Of a stretch of 64,000 nt of DNA, positions 18,197 through 28,210 are shown piece after piece. Location: assembly GCA_016717265.1 (NCBI GenBank), contig JADKFX010000001.1:1996501-2060500 (forward strand). The letters are read 5' to 3'. This DNA comes from Saprospiraceae bacterium. GTDB taxonomy: Bacteria > Bacteroidota > Bacteroidia > Chitinophagales > Saprospiraceae. The translations under genes and the position numbers were made by a program. Each line of letters starts with the position of its first letter. Position 1 is the first letter of the stretch. The notes below the pieces were generated by a model that did not search any database, was not told the origin of the DNA, and saw only the letters and a list, made by a program, of their open reading frames with translations.

Positions 18197-20026
18197 TTAG
18201 AATCCTTTGGGTTCGTATTGATCCAGTTTAAAATTGTCTATTTCAAAACTTACTTTACCCCGATTCCATATATAGCATTTGACACGATCCTTGGTATTTC
18301 TTATTTCTGAAGTCAAATAAACCATTTTATAGTGTTGCCATTTATTATCTTTTGATTCATTTTTTATTTCTATAGTATGGTAGCCATAGATGCCAAGTTT
18401 ATTTTCTACAGACATTACCAATAATGGATTTTCTCCTTCAATGAGTTCAGGAAATCGCACATCAACTTGAGCTTCTAACCAAACATGATCTTTGCTTGTA
18501 AGCTGATGAAAGAGAAATTCGTAAGCTTTTGAGAACTCTTGATTTGGGGTTAAGTTGTAAATGTAATTTCCTGTAGAATCTTGAATATAGGAGCTGTCAT
18601 TTGCGTCATCAAAGGTCCAATTTCCACATTCTTTTTTAATGTATTCCTCCCTGTTTTTAAATTCAAAGCCTCCGCTAAAATCGCGCTCCACCCGTTTAAG
18701 TTTAGCTGTGGAAGCATCTGGTTTAGTTTTTAGAAATATGGACCAATAATATGCTTTTGTAGTGCGATAAGGATCCAGAATATAATTTCTCAATTGCCAC
18801 CATTGAAATTGATTTAAAAATATAAAAAATATAATGAACAGTCCTGTCAAGCTTTTCCAAAAGAATCGTTGTTTGCTTATAAACTCAAGAAAATAACCCA
18901 TGCAAATTGCCAACAATGGATAGCTCGTAATTAATGGACGCATTGAATATGCTGCACCATACCACCATTCAGACCAACTCGAAATGATATAGAATGTTAT
19001 TGTAAAATAAATTAGAATGGCATAGAAAATTGGTTTATTATTTTTTCTCAAAAAATAAAAGCCAATTAATGAAAATATCATTATTGGTGTATAGAGCAGC
19101 CAACCTTTTCTATAGCTAAATAATGTTTCCAGGATATGGGGTGAAAAAATATCTAATCCGACACCTGGATTTTTATAGCTGTCATAAATCCATTTACCAG
19201 TTTTAGCGTGCCAGTATAACATTTGGGGCAATGCAAGAACTAAACAAATTCCCAGACAAAGAAAAATGGTTTGCCAATGAGCCTTTATAAGTTGGATTTT
19301 TGCATGAAAAGTTTCACGTGAAGAAATACCCCAAAGCAAGGGTAATACAAAAACTATAATTTCGCTAGGTTTTACCATGCCCATTAAAAAAACACATATG
19401 CCAGTTGTGATAAGCTGATATTTATTTTGGGTTTGATGCCATTGAATAGTATTCCAAACAAGAATGCTCATCAACATAAACAAGACATTTACCGTAGCTA
19501 AATTATCGAGTGTAAGATGATGGATATAATTCGTAGCTAAAACAATCAGTATTAAAATGAGAGAACTTATAAGTTCTGAAAAATAGTGTCTTACAATTTT
19601 TCGAAGGAAAAACAAACCAATAATGGTATATACAATTCCACCCAGGACAAGGCAATATTGATATGGGTTACTAAAGCCATCCATGGCCTGTCCCAATATA
19701 GCGGCACTTCCATGACCTAACAAGAAAAAAGGTAAATAGAAAAATGCCATGCCCATCAGGAAGAAGTACATCGGCTCACCTTTTGCATTTGAGCTAATCT
19801 GATAAAAAGTACCAGTGAGTTTTTTTTCTTCATTAATTTTCTGGATCCAGGAAATGTCATCGAGCATTGGTTGATCATAGATAAAACTGGCCGGTAAATA
19901 GAGGTAATAGCCTAAAACATCCCAGGACATTTCATTCTTATTGACATGGCTAATCCGGAATAGAAAGATAAAGGAACATAAAGCAATGAAGACAATTAAA
20001 GATGGTTTTGAAAATAGATTCCTCAT
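18197..20026 (-). CDS. Large multipass membrane protein, glycosyltransferase (GT-C)-like
   Basis: 609 residues. About twelve hydrophobic spans run from residue 10 to about 415, with a large periplasmic loop early on (residues about 35-85), which is the layout of GT-C enzymes such as ArnT/PMT that use lipid-linked sugars. The C-terminal 170 residues are soluble and beta-rich (with FKNREEYIKKECGNWTFDD and IKNESKDNKWQHYKMVYLTSE, resembling a jelly-roll carbohydrate-binding fold). I see no conserved catalytic motif beyond the fold, so the substrate is unknown. It stands alone on the minus strand, 148 bp upstream of the class V aminotransferase start. Confidence 0.7.
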   Translation of the reverse strand: MRNLFSKPSLIVFIALCSFIFLFRISHVNKNEMSWDVLGYYLYLPASFIYDQPMLDDISWIQKINEEKKLTGTFYQISSNAKGEPMYFFLMGMAFFYLPFFLLGHGSAAILGQAMDGFSNPYQYCLVLGGIVYTIIGLFFLRKIVRHYFSELISSLILILIVLATNYIHHLTLDNLATVNVLFMLMSILVWNTIQWHQTQNKYQLITTGICVFLMGMVKPSEIIVFVLPLLWGISSRETFHAKIQLIKAHWQTIFLCLGICLVLALPQMLYWHAKTGKWIYDSYKNPGVGLDIFSPHILETLFSYRKGWLLYTPIMIFSLIGFYFLRKNNKPIFYAILIYFTITFYIISSWSEWWYGAAYSMRPLITSYPLLAICMGYFLEFISKQRFFWKSLTGLFIIFFIFLNQFQWWQLRNYILDPYRTTKAYYWSIFLKTKPDASTAKLKRVERDFSGGFEFKNREEYIKKECGNWTFDDANDSSYIQDSTGNYIYNLTPNQEFSKAYEFLFHQLTSKDHVWLEAQVDVRFPELIEGENPLLVMSVENKLGIYGYHTIEIKNESKDNKWQHYKMVYLTSEIRNTKDRVKCYIWNRGKVSFEIDNFKLDQYEPKGF

Positions 20027-20328
20027 ATTATTTGAATTAATTCAGGAACGGCTAAGGTATCAATCTATTTTAAATATTAGCAACTTTTTTGTCATTGTTA
20101 CAGCTTTTCTTCAAATTGACTTTAAATGCTGAGACAAATGGTACTATACAATTCTAAATTTTATACATGTTTATTGGTGTTGACAAGCTTTGTTTTAGAA
20201 TCCAGGTGGAGTAAGTTTGTAGCGTAATATTAATTTATTTTTGATTCAATAAACAGGGTAGTTTTCAAATAAAAAGGATTCAATACAAAAGTTTATTACA
20301 TAGCATTAATTTATTGAAATTTATTTAA
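20027..20328. other. Intergenic region, 302 bp
   Basis: AT-rich DNA between a minus-strand start (20026) and a minus-strand stop (20329). I see no convincing ORF, hairpin with T-run, or promoter box in it. Confidence 0.6.
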
Positions 20329-22731
20329 CTACCATTCCAAAGTGATGCCTATACTTGGTAAGGTATTTCCTGAAGCATCATTAATGTATTTAAGTTTATA
20401 TCGCTGCAGTTCTAAAGGGTCCGAAGGATTAATTAAGACCGCATCCCCAATGGGTTTATTGTTTGAATCCATTGGACGGTCCAGGATTAAAGCTTTTGAA
20501 GCTATACTATTTCCAAATACATTTTCAATATCTAAATATAATTCCAGATTCCAGGTTTTAAAAAACCATTTTTTATCTACTCGGAAATCCAATTGACTAA
20601 TACCCTCGTAGCGAAGGGAATTAATTTGATCATAATTAAATAGCCCTTTTCCGTTAATATCCCAATTTGTTTTTAAATTTGAATTGTCATCAAATGGGGT
20701 ATATGGTAAGCCACTTTGATATCTCCAGTTGATACCGATTTCCCAGGATTTTTTAAATTGCCTTCCAAGGCTTAGATTTATAATATGCTTGCTATCCCAG
20801 GAAGATGGTAGAAATATTTTATTCTTATTTTCAAATTCACTATTCCCAAATGTGTAGGCAATGATTCCATAAAAACCTTTATATAATTTTTGTTGATACA
20901 TACATTCTAATCCATAGCTTATGCCTTTGGCAAATGAAATTGCAGGCTCTGTACCCACAACGCCAAAATCACCACCTAGATTAGCAAGTGTAATACTGTC
21001 TCTTAAAAGCAATGGGTAATTGGAATAATTTTTAAGATAAAATTCTACACTTAACCTTCCTTCAGTTTTTGTTTGATAAATCAAACCTGCTGTATTATGA
21101 ATAGCCTGAATATATTTTAAATTATTCTGTTTATTAATTAAGATGCCATTTTCTTTATATCCCAATGTGGTATATGCAGGAAGTTGATAATAAATGCCTT
21201 CTGTTAAATGTATACTTAAAGTAGAATTGAGCTGATAAGACAAGGCAAATCTAGGAGATGTTTGCAATAATAGATTTTGCATTTTAGCAGAATATGAATT
21301 GCCATCATTTCGGAGGCCTGCGGAAATGCTCCACTTTTCATTAAATATTTTGCGATGATATTGTACAAATAGGTAGTATTTATAAAAATCAAGATCCGTT
21401 TGGTAATTAACCAGTTGCACTCCTGAAGAGGTAGCAATTTTATTAAATGTTTTATTACTATATTTTGAATTTTCTAGACCGATTCCAAAATGAACGCTAT
21501 ATTTATTCGATTTAAAGTTATATTCTGTACGGATTTTATTTTCTATTTCTTTAGACTTATAAGATAAAATTAAGTTTTCTGATTTCGTATCATCATTGCC
21601 GGCATATTTTTTCGCTTCATTATTTAGCATATTTCTGCTTAATACGGTAGTCCAATATCCATTTTTTTGATAATGTTTATATACAAGTCCATTTGTATAA
21701 TTCCATTGCGTACTGATCGGCAAATAATTTAAAATATACTGCTGTGTTTCTGTATTATTTGCTTCCGTATTTAATTTAAAATCATCAATAGCACCTAAGC
21801 CGATAAAGCTCAGTTCATTTTTTTGATTGAAGCTATGTTTTATTTTTAATTGAAAATCATTGTATGTGGGAAGGAATGGAAGTTCAAGGGCTTTAAATAA
21901 AAACTGTAAATAGGATCTTCTGGCAGAAGCGATATAAGTTGTTTTTTCTTTAATGGGTCCTTCCAGGGTAATGCCGACATCACTGGAACCAACTGTGAGT
22001 GTTCCACCTAAATGATCGGATCTGCCATTTCTCATTTTGAAATCAAATATGGAAGATAATGCATTTCCTTTTGAAGCAGGAAAGGCACCACTATAAAAAT
22101 CAACTTCTCTTAGGAACGTAACATTTATCATTCCTACAGGTCCACCAGTGGAGCCTTGTGTCGCAAAATGGTTAATATTTGGCACTTCAACTTCATCTAC
22201 ATAGAAGCGATTTTCATTAGGAGCCCCTCCTCGGATGATAAGATCATTTCGAAATGAAACCGTTCGTGTGACCCCTGGTAATGCTTTTACAACTTTTGAA
22301 ATATCTCGATTTGAACCTGGACTTCTTGCAATTTCTGTTACACCAATGGAACGAAGGGAAATAGGACTTTCTTCTTTTGTTTTAAAGGGCGAAGATTTAA
22401 TGACGATTTCAGTTAGATTTTCTGAAGCGGCTTCCAGTTGTATAAATACTTCAAAAGGTTTAATATTTGAAACTGCAATTTCAGAAAGTACAAGTTCTTT
22501 GTATCCTAGAAATGAAATTTTGAGACTATAAACCCCGGGAGTTAAACCATTAATTTCAAAATCGCCAGATTCTGAGCTGTTGGTACCTATTTTAGTATTC
22601 AGAATTTGTACCGTTGCGTATGCAATTGGATTATTATTGCTTATATCCGTAATAGTGCCTTTAATAGTGCATTCTTGTGAGTAACTATTTTGGTACCAAA
22701 CGGCAACTAATAAAACAAGGATTATTCTCAT
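20329..22731 (-). CDS. TonB-dependent receptor with N-terminal carboxypeptidase-regulatory-like domain
   Basis: The ATG at 22731 (MRIILVLLVAVWYQNSYSQ, signal peptide) is preferred to the upstream TTG at 22746; this gives 800 residues. After the signal comes a CarboxypepD_reg-like beta-sandwich (about 20-105: TIKGTITDISNNNPIAYATVQIL...FLGYKE), a plug (about 115-240 with GVTRTVSFRNDLIIRGGAPNE), and a 22-strand outer-membrane barrel ending in an aromatic-rich strand (LPSIGITLEW). It lacks the SusC-specific insertions and has no SusD partner, so it is probably a small-ligand importer (metal chelate or similar). The ligand cannot be inferred. Confidence 0.88.
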   Translation of the reverse strand: MRIILVLLVAVWYQNSYSQECTIKGTITDISNNNPIAYATVQILNTKIGTNSSESGDFEINGLTPGVYSLKISFLGYKELVLSEIAVSNIKPFEVFIQLEAASENLTEIVIKSSPFKTKEESPISLRSIGVTEIARSPGSNRDISKVVKALPGVTRTVSFRNDLIIRGGAPNENRFYVDEVEVPNINHFATQGSTGGPVGMINVTFLREVDFYSGAFPASKGNALSSIFDFKMRNGRSDHLGGTLTVGSSDVGITLEGPIKEKTTYIASARRSYLQFLFKALELPFLPTYNDFQLKIKHSFNQKNELSFIGLGAIDDFKLNTEANNTETQQYILNYLPISTQWNYTNGLVYKHYQKNGYWTTVLSRNMLNNEAKKYAGNDDTKSENLILSYKSKEIENKIRTEYNFKSNKYSVHFGIGLENSKYSNKTFNKIATSSGVQLVNYQTDLDFYKYYLFVQYHRKIFNEKWSISAGLRNDGNSYSAKMQNLLLQTSPRFALSYQLNSTLSIHLTEGIYYQLPAYTTLGYKENGILINKQNNLKYIQAIHNTAGLIYQTKTEGRLSVEFYLKNYSNYPLLLRDSITLANLGGDFGVVGTEPAISFAKGISYGLECMYQQKLYKGFYGIIAYTFGNSEFENKNKIFLPSSWDSKHIINLSLGRQFKKSWEIGINWRYQSGLPYTPFDDNSNLKTNWDINGKGLFNYDQINSLRYEGISQLDFRVDKKWFFKTWNLELYLDIENVFGNSIASKALILDRPMDSNNKPIGDAVLINPSDPLELQRYKLKYINDASGNTLPSIGITLEW

Positions 22732-22902
22732 GCATCTTTTTATCAAGAAACAGATTTTCCATATGAATGTTTAAGCTTGAATATCCTATAATCTGTTACT
22801 TTATATTGATACTTTCAATCGAAAGTCAAATACATTTATTGAATTTAGCTTATTTGAAACTGACCGCGCTATATAGCCTTTCAGAATGCATGGGATACTC
22901 TA

Positions 22903-23577
22903 TTATAATTTTTGTTTTGACTGAGATACAATTTCTTTCACTTCAAGGGTAGGCCGTTCAAAGCCTTTTGCAACGGTATTTATCATAGCTTGTCCTAATT
23001 CAGCTAAAGTGCATACCATCTTGGGAAATAACATTCTAAGCATTGGATACATCCACGAAATATAATGATAATATTTTAAGGTATTTTTTAAACCATTCGT
23101 TGGTTGCATATATCCTGGTCGAAAATTGTAAACCGCTTTAAATGGTAATTTTCTTAAATCATTTTCCGTTTTACCCTTTACCCGAGCCCACATGATTTTT
23201 CCTTTCTCTGAACTGTCGGTTCCAAGTCCTGATATATAACAAAAAGTCATATCCAGATTTAATCTACATAGAACCTTTGCAAAATTTAATGTAAGATCAT
23301 AGGTAAGTTTTGAAAACGCCTCTTCTTTTATTCCAACTGATGAAACTCCAAGGCAGAAAAAACACGCATTATATCCTATAATTTGTGATTCAATTTCATG
23401 AAGTTCATTTATATTTTTCACGATTATCTCCTTCAGTTTTGGGTGTGTCATGCCATATGGCTTTCTTCCGATAATTAAAATTGATTCAACCAAATCAGAT
23501 TGTAAACATTCGTAAAGTACGCCTTCGCCAACCATGCCGGTTGCTCCCGTTAGTATTGTACGTATTTTTTGATTCAT
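22903..23577 (-). CDS. NAD(P)-binding Rossmann-fold protein (short-chain/epimerase-like)
   Basis: 224 residues. The dinucleotide-binding loop is GATGMVG at residues 10-16 (family pattern GxxGxxG) after IRTILT; this is followed by IESQIIGYNACFFCLGVSSV and FCYISGLGTDSSEKGK, where the catalytic Tyr-like site of classical SDR enzymes is absent and only short pieces of the substrate domain remain (MWARVKGKTENDLRKL). This is the layout of the atypical NAD(P)H-binding HTATIP2-like group. Substrate unknown. Independent of its neighbours. Confidence 0.8.
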   Translation of the reverse strand: MNQKIRTILTGATGMVGEGVLYECLQSDLVESILIIGRKPYGMTHPKLKEIIVKNINELHEIESQIIGYNACFFCLGVSSVGIKEEAFSKLTYDLTLNFAKVLCRLNLDMTFCYISGLGTDSSEKGKIMWARVKGKTENDLRKLPFKAVYNFRPGYMQPTNGLKNTLKYYHYISWMYPMLRMLFPKMVCTLAELGQAMINTVAKGFERPTLEVKEIVSQSKQKL

Positions 23578-23723
23578 TGATTCACAAATTTTAAAACACT
23601 TAAAGACACTACACCTGGTATCGTATCAACACTATAACAATCTAAAAACCAATTGAGTTTAGATCAAATTTAAAGTTGATGAATGATCTAACTAAAATTC
23701 ATGCAAATTCTAGATTTTTCTGA

Positions 23724-25223
23724 CTATAAAAATAGTAATTTACTAATCCATTCATTTTTCATTTGAAATTTAATCAAATATATGTTTGGGGTAATGAATG
23801 CAGGGAGCTCAAATCTAATGCTTTGATCAAATTGTGAAATATTGCTTTGGTAAAGTTTAAATCCTTGTAAATTGAAAATTTCAAAATTCGATATTTTAAA
23901 ATTACATTTAATCGTAAGCATTCTAGTATTTAAATCATAGTACGTTTTTAGATCAATAGCTGGAGTCGTTTTATTTTCAATAGCTGTCAATTTAAGAATA
24001 GAGGTTCTCCGGCGTTCAATAAAAGGTTTAATTCCATATGGACTATGTTTATCGATCTGCATGGAAAATCCATTGTGAAAATCTGCTACCGAGTAATTAT
24101 AATCCAGGGTTCTAAAGGAATCGGCAATAGCGGACTCAGTAATTAAAATATGCATGCTATCTATCTTTGGGAATATGATTGCCGGATTCAAAATAGTACT
24201 TGCTATAGAATCGATAATTTTTTTATAGTAGGCTTGATATGTTGAAATTTTAAGAATATTTTTAATTAATGTTCTTGATTCTGTTGGGTGATACCAATTA
24301 AAAGGATCTCGTTCTGCCCAGTCAATATTCAGCCAATCAATTCCAAAAGTATTGTCGGCGTCATAGCTGATAAATGTAAATGCGCCGCCTGGTGGTTGAT
24401 ATAAGAAATAGTTATTTTTATTAAATGCGTAATTATCCCAATGGCCTGTGCAAACTTCTAAAGCATACGCTTTCAATAATTGCGGTACATTTATTATACG
24501 CTCTAACGAAGCCGGTTGAATCGGATTTTTATTTATTTCAAAGATAAGTTGTAAAAATCCTGAGTAGTCATCTTTTGTCTCATTAGTCAATAAATCATAT
24601 GCCCTTCCTCCAGTTGCGGAATGGCTAAGTATATTTTTATATAGATCTTCTGTATTTCCTAGATAGCGCAAGTCTGCAGGATATGTACATTTGTAAAGAT
24701 TTCCTTTTTCATCTGGAAAATTTCGTTGCAACCATTCTTTGTCGAATTCTTCTATTTGTGTATATAAGCCATAATATTTATAATTGATGTAGAGTTTGAT
24801 AAAGGCAGTCCGTCTTTCAGGTAATCCGATCTGATTCCAGCAATCATAAAATAATTTTTCGCGTACCATTGTAGGGTCATTATGTTGACCATTCAAATTA
24901 AGTTTTTTAGCGCCATAAAATTTTCTTCCGTTCGAAAATTCATTAAATGAAATTTTAAAAGATTTCTTTTGAGAAATTCTTGATGAACTTCCTCTTAAAC
25001 GGAATCCAATATTTTGAACGGTATCTTTTATGCTCCCTTGTTCAAAAACAAATGTGGCATCCAGATATCTCTCATTCAGGGGATTTGCATACAAGAATGC
25101 AATCGAATCTTCTGGAATAAGGATATGGATAGAGTTTACACGATTTTGTTCAAATAGACCCTGCGCAAAAATGTATATATTTGAAATAATAACTGTGCAT
25201 ATAAGTAAGGTGAATCGAAGCAT
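23724..25223 (-). CDS. CotH-like kinase-fold secreted protein
   Basis: 499 residues with a signal peptide (to about 21). The CotH pattern is clear: FRLRGSSSRISQKKSFKISF, KKLNLNGQHNDPTMVREKL, YINYKYYGLYTQIEEFDK, and the metal-binding SYDADNTFGIDW around residue 290. CotH proteins are atypical kinases that phosphorylate secreted proteins. The C-terminal 80 residues (TYYDLNTRMLTIKCNF...NIYLIKFQ) look like a T9SS type A sorting domain, though the usual P-N-P opening is missing. Expected at the surface or secreted. No CotB-like substrate gene is nearby. Confidence 0.82.
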   Translation of the reverse strand: MLRFTLLICTVIISNIYIFAQGLFEQNRVNSIHILIPEDSIAFLYANPLNERYLDATFVFEQGSIKDTVQNIGFRLRGSSSRISQKKSFKISFNEFSNGRKFYGAKKLNLNGQHNDPTMVREKLFYDCWNQIGLPERRTAFIKLYINYKYYGLYTQIEEFDKEWLQRNFPDEKGNLYKCTYPADLRYLGNTEDLYKNILSHSATGGRAYDLLTNETKDDYSGFLQLIFEINKNPIQPASLERIINVPQLLKAYALEVCTGHWDNYAFNKNNYFLYQPPGGAFTFISYDADNTFGIDWLNIDWAERDPFNWYHPTESRTLIKNILKISTYQAYYKKIIDSIASTILNPAIIFPKIDSMHILITESAIADSFRTLDYNYSVADFHNGFSMQIDKHSPYGIKPFIERRRTSILKLTAIENKTTPAIDLKTYYDLNTRMLTIKCNFKISNFEIFNLQGFKLYQSNISQFDQSIRFELPAFITPNIYLIKFQMKNEWISKLLFL

Positions 25224-25359
25224 TCGCTTTGCTGGGTTTAATTTTAGGTTTGGTTATATGTATTAATTTAAATAGCGTAATCGTTTCGTATGCATTTAAT
25301 GTTTATGAAATCAGTATTCAGATTTTGTGGTTTATAAGGTTATGAGTTTTTATTTTATA

Positions 25360-26250
25360 TTAATTGCATCTGAAATAAAAATTATATTCACCATCTACCA
25401 AACAACTTGAGTTGCCACAATAAGGCATGGCAATAAATTGACAACGTAGACGATTAATTTTAATGCCTGGTGGAATTAGACTTGAATAAAATTGGGAAGG
25501 AATGATAGCCCAGGAAAATAATCCATCTGCATTTTTTTTCATGGCTAACTGAGGTGTATTATTTAAATTAAATAGGGTAGCGTATCGGTATTCTTTACCA
25601 TCCGTTCCATAAGCTCTGATATACACAGAGAATCGTTCTTTGTTTTGTACTGTTGTTTTTTCTTCAATTTTATTGTTGTAATACAAAATAAAGGCATCAT
25701 CTGGTTTGCTTAATAATGAATCACCTACAACATCCGGGAAGGAATACACTTTTCGAACAGCGCCTGCAGGAATATTTATCTTTATATGAATATCTTTTGA
25801 TTTGAACTCTTTTCCTCCATCGCCACAATTTCCTCCAGAACCTGCATCTTTAGCTTTCGCAAGGCAACAAATACCACGATCATAAATATCTTTTGCTTTA
25901 GCACCATAAAACTGTGTTGGAATCATTTTATAACGATATAGATTTTCACTTACGCGTTCCATTTTCATAAGTTCATTGGAAGCACTCCACTCGCCTTGTT
26001 TGGCTTTGTCTTCTTTAGGTCCCCAGGTCCATAAATACAAATCACCCGTATAGCCTACCAACAATTTGCATTCTGGATCTTTAGAAACATCAATAAAAAT
26101 AGAGACTTCTTCATCTACATTTGGCGCTGCTGGTTCGATCCATCCAAAGCTAAGATCGTCTACTGCTTTATCGCAATCTACACCTTGCGATTTTATATTA
26201 CTTGTAGAAAAAAAGAGGAATAATAAACTCAGAATTATAATTCGTTTCAT
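25360..26250 (-). CDS. Secreted accessory protein of the SusCD locus, duplicated beta domain
   Basis: 296 residues with a signal peptide (MKRIIILSLLFLFFSTSNIKSQ). Two related halves can be seen: each carries an Ile/Met-Ile-Pro-[TS]-QFY element (MIPTQFYGAKAKD and IIPSQFYSSLIPP) followed by a Cys-rich stretch (GICCLAKAKD; LRCQFIAMPYCG). This resembles SusE/F-like surface beta-sandwich proteins of Bacteroidota glycan-uptake loci, but I cannot place it in a named family with certainty (a DUF4961-like assignment is from memory). It is the last gene of the run that starts with SusC at 31291. Confidence 0.75.
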   Translation of the reverse strand: MKRIIILSLLFLFFSTSNIKSQGVDCDKAVDDLSFGWIEPAAPNVDEEVSIFIDVSKDPECKLLVGYTGDLYLWTWGPKEDKAKQGEWSASNELMKMERVSENLYRYKMIPTQFYGAKAKDIYDRGICCLAKAKDAGSGGNCGDGGKEFKSKDIHIKINIPAGAVRKVYSFPDVVGDSLLSKPDDAFILYYNNKIEEKTTVQNKERFSVYIRAYGTDGKEYRYATLFNLNNTPQLAMKKNADGLFSWAIIPSQFYSSLIPPGIKINRLRCQFIAMPYCGNSSCLVDGEYNFYFRCN

Positions 26251-26258
26251 ATTTTTAT

Positions 26259-26750
26259 TTATTTGCGATTATAGGTATAGATATATGAAATTACCGGTTT
26301 TCCTGCAAACGTTCCGGCACAAGCATCACCGATTCGGTAATATTTATATTGTAACACATTATCTACAATTTCACGGACTGGTTTCAAATGTTGTAAATTG
26401 ATATCTACATTATTTGTTGTCAAAATAAGTTCAGTTGGAAATTGATTATCATTAAACTTCCAGTTTCCTATGAATGGGATATGATGTATTGAAGTACCAG
26501 GATCAATCATATAAGAAGTTGCATTAAATAAGATTGTAGAGGGTGTTGTGCCAAGCATTAATTCACTTACATCAATGGCTGTTTCAGGATCTGTAGGTTC
26601 ATCAACCATTTCGACTTTACTTAAAATCCATAGATCCTGAATTCCTTGAACTTGAGAAAAGGGTTCCCCAATTGGAGGTGCTTCTTCTTTTTTACATTTG
26701 AAATTCAGTGAAGACACAAATATCAAACTAAAATATATTATTTTTTTCAT
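26259..26750 (-). CDS. Lipoprotein of the SusCD locus (DUF5004-like)
   Basis: 163 residues. Signal ending in SSLNFKC (Cys19) followed by KK, hence a probable lipoprotein. The body is a small lipocalin-like beta sheet: IQDLWILSKVEMVDE, then PTELILTTNNVDINLQHL. Proteins of this size with a W-x-L opening in SusCD operons are often labelled DUF5004; I give the name as a likelihood only. Nine bases separate it from the downstream gene at 26250, so both are probably translated from one mRNA. Confidence 0.72.
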   Translation of the reverse strand: MKKIIYFSLIFVSSLNFKCKKEEAPPIGEPFSQVQGIQDLWILSKVEMVDEPTDPETAIDVSELMLGTTPSTILFNATSYMIDPGTSIHHIPFIGNWKFNDNQFPTELILTTNNVDINLQHLKPVREIVDNVLQYKYYRIGDACAGTFAGKPVISYIYTYNRK

Positions 26751-26773
26751 GTTCGCTTAAAAGTTTGATTTAA

Positions 26774-28147
26774 TTAATAACACTTTGCAGTTGGATTCGG
26801 TTTGAGATCTGGATTTCCTTTTAATTCATTATCCGGAAATTGACATACCAAACCTGGGCAATCCCACCTTGCCAGATTTCGAATTAACAGATCTTTACTA
26901 CCACGTACAGCAATTCTTTTTAATTCATGAAGTCGGTTGTTTTCAAAGTAAAATTCAGCCCTTCTTTGTACTCTGCATTCTTCAATTTGTTGGCTTGTTG
27001 AACTGCCATTAAGTTCTGTTAATCCAGCTCTTTTTCGAATTGCATTTAAATATGTTAAGCCATCCGTTCCAGTTTCTGCTAAGGATTCAGCTAGAATTAA
27101 ATAAAGCTCTGAAAGATGAATTACGGGATTGGTATAAATAGCGGTATTACTAGTATTAAATTTTGTGCAGATTAAATAATTGCCTTTTTTTTCAAACCAG
27201 AAAGCGCGGATATCTCCACTGCCACTTACAGCTAAACTTACTGCGTTTGCTGGTATAATATCCGGAATTGTTTTTGTTAATGAGAAATAGTCTTTTTGAA
27301 TAGAAATATTTGCATTGTCATTACTATAATCTGTACTTACTAAGCCGAAAAGAATTTCTTTTGAATCTCCATAACCGAATTTAGTATTCGGCAAATTATC
27401 CAGAATAGCACCAGAAGAATTGATTACTTGTTCTGCATACTCCTTTGCTTTAATGAAATTATTTTGTTGAAAATAAAGTTTCGCTAAGAATGCTTTGACA
27501 GAAAATTGATTTGCATAGACTCCGTTTGTCAAAGGCAATAATGATTCTGATTTCTCTGCATCTGCAATACATTGATTGTAAACTGCAGCAACCGTTGCGC
27601 GATCTGCAATTGCTTGTCCGAAAGAAGTCCGCAAAGGAATGCCTGGGTGAGAATTATCTGCAGTGTATCCATAAGGCTGACCATAATAACGAACCAATTC
27701 AAAATGCATTAAGGCTCTTATAAATAAAGCTTCCCCCTCCATTCGTTTTTTATTTACCTCATCAAGACCGGGTACTATGTTTAAATTTTCGAGTACTAAA
27801 TTCGCCCGGGCAATCGCTTTATATCCATCGTACATGAGCGTTCTTGTAGGGGCTAAAAAAATATCTGAGGTCCAGGTAAATAAAGCTCTCCAATCATTGT
27901 TTGTTAAATAATCACCATCTACACCATCCGACATTAATTCACTCATCAATTGAATTTGACCACCATATACGTTGCCGTAGCTTAGCGCGTCATATGAACT
28001 ATTTAAAAGTTGTTGAAATTCAACTGGTGATTTCAGAAATTGATTGATATCAATTGCAGAGTCAAGCTTTGCTTCAATAAAACTATCGTCACAGGAAATC
28101 GTCGACAACAGAAAAATTGAAAATAATATTTTTTTATATGTTTTCAT
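26774..28147 (-). CDS. susD: SusD/RagB-family outer-membrane lipoprotein
   Basis: The ATG at 28147 (MKTYKKILFSIFLLSTISC) gives a lipobox with Cys19; the longer frame from 28183 is rejected because it would precede the lipoprotein signal. 457 residues of the SusD fold: the N-terminal TPR-like helices contain ALSYGNVYGGQIQLMSELMSDG and EALFIRALMHFELVRYYGQPYG, and the C-terminal part PVIHLSELYLILAESLAETG and RRAEFYFENNRLHELKRI. SusD proteins cap the SusC barrel at the cell surface and bind the ligand. It follows SusC on the same strand by 63 bp. The cognate glycan cannot be inferred. Confidence 0.93.
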   Translation of the reverse strand: MKTYKKILFSIFLLSTISCDDSFIEAKLDSAIDINQFLKSPVEFQQLLNSSYDALSYGNVYGGQIQLMSELMSDGVDGDYLTNNDWRALFTWTSDIFLAPTRTLMYDGYKAIARANLVLENLNIVPGLDEVNKKRMEGEALFIRALMHFELVRYYGQPYGYTADNSHPGIPLRTSFGQAIADRATVAAVYNQCIADAEKSESLLPLTNGVYANQFSVKAFLAKLYFQQNNFIKAKEYAEQVINSSGAILDNLPNTKFGYGDSKEILFGLVSTDYSNDNANISIQKDYFSLTKTIPDIIPANAVSLAVSGSGDIRAFWFEKKGNYLICTKFNTSNTAIYTNPVIHLSELYLILAESLAETGTDGLTYLNAIRKRAGLTELNGSSTSQQIEECRVQRRAEFYFENNRLHELKRIAVRGSKDLLIRNLARWDCPGLVCQFPDNELKGNPDLKPNPTAKCY

Positions 28148-28210
28148 ATGGTTGAATATTACTTGAGAATTTAATAAAGCCACCGAAATATTTTTTATTA
28201 TATATACAAT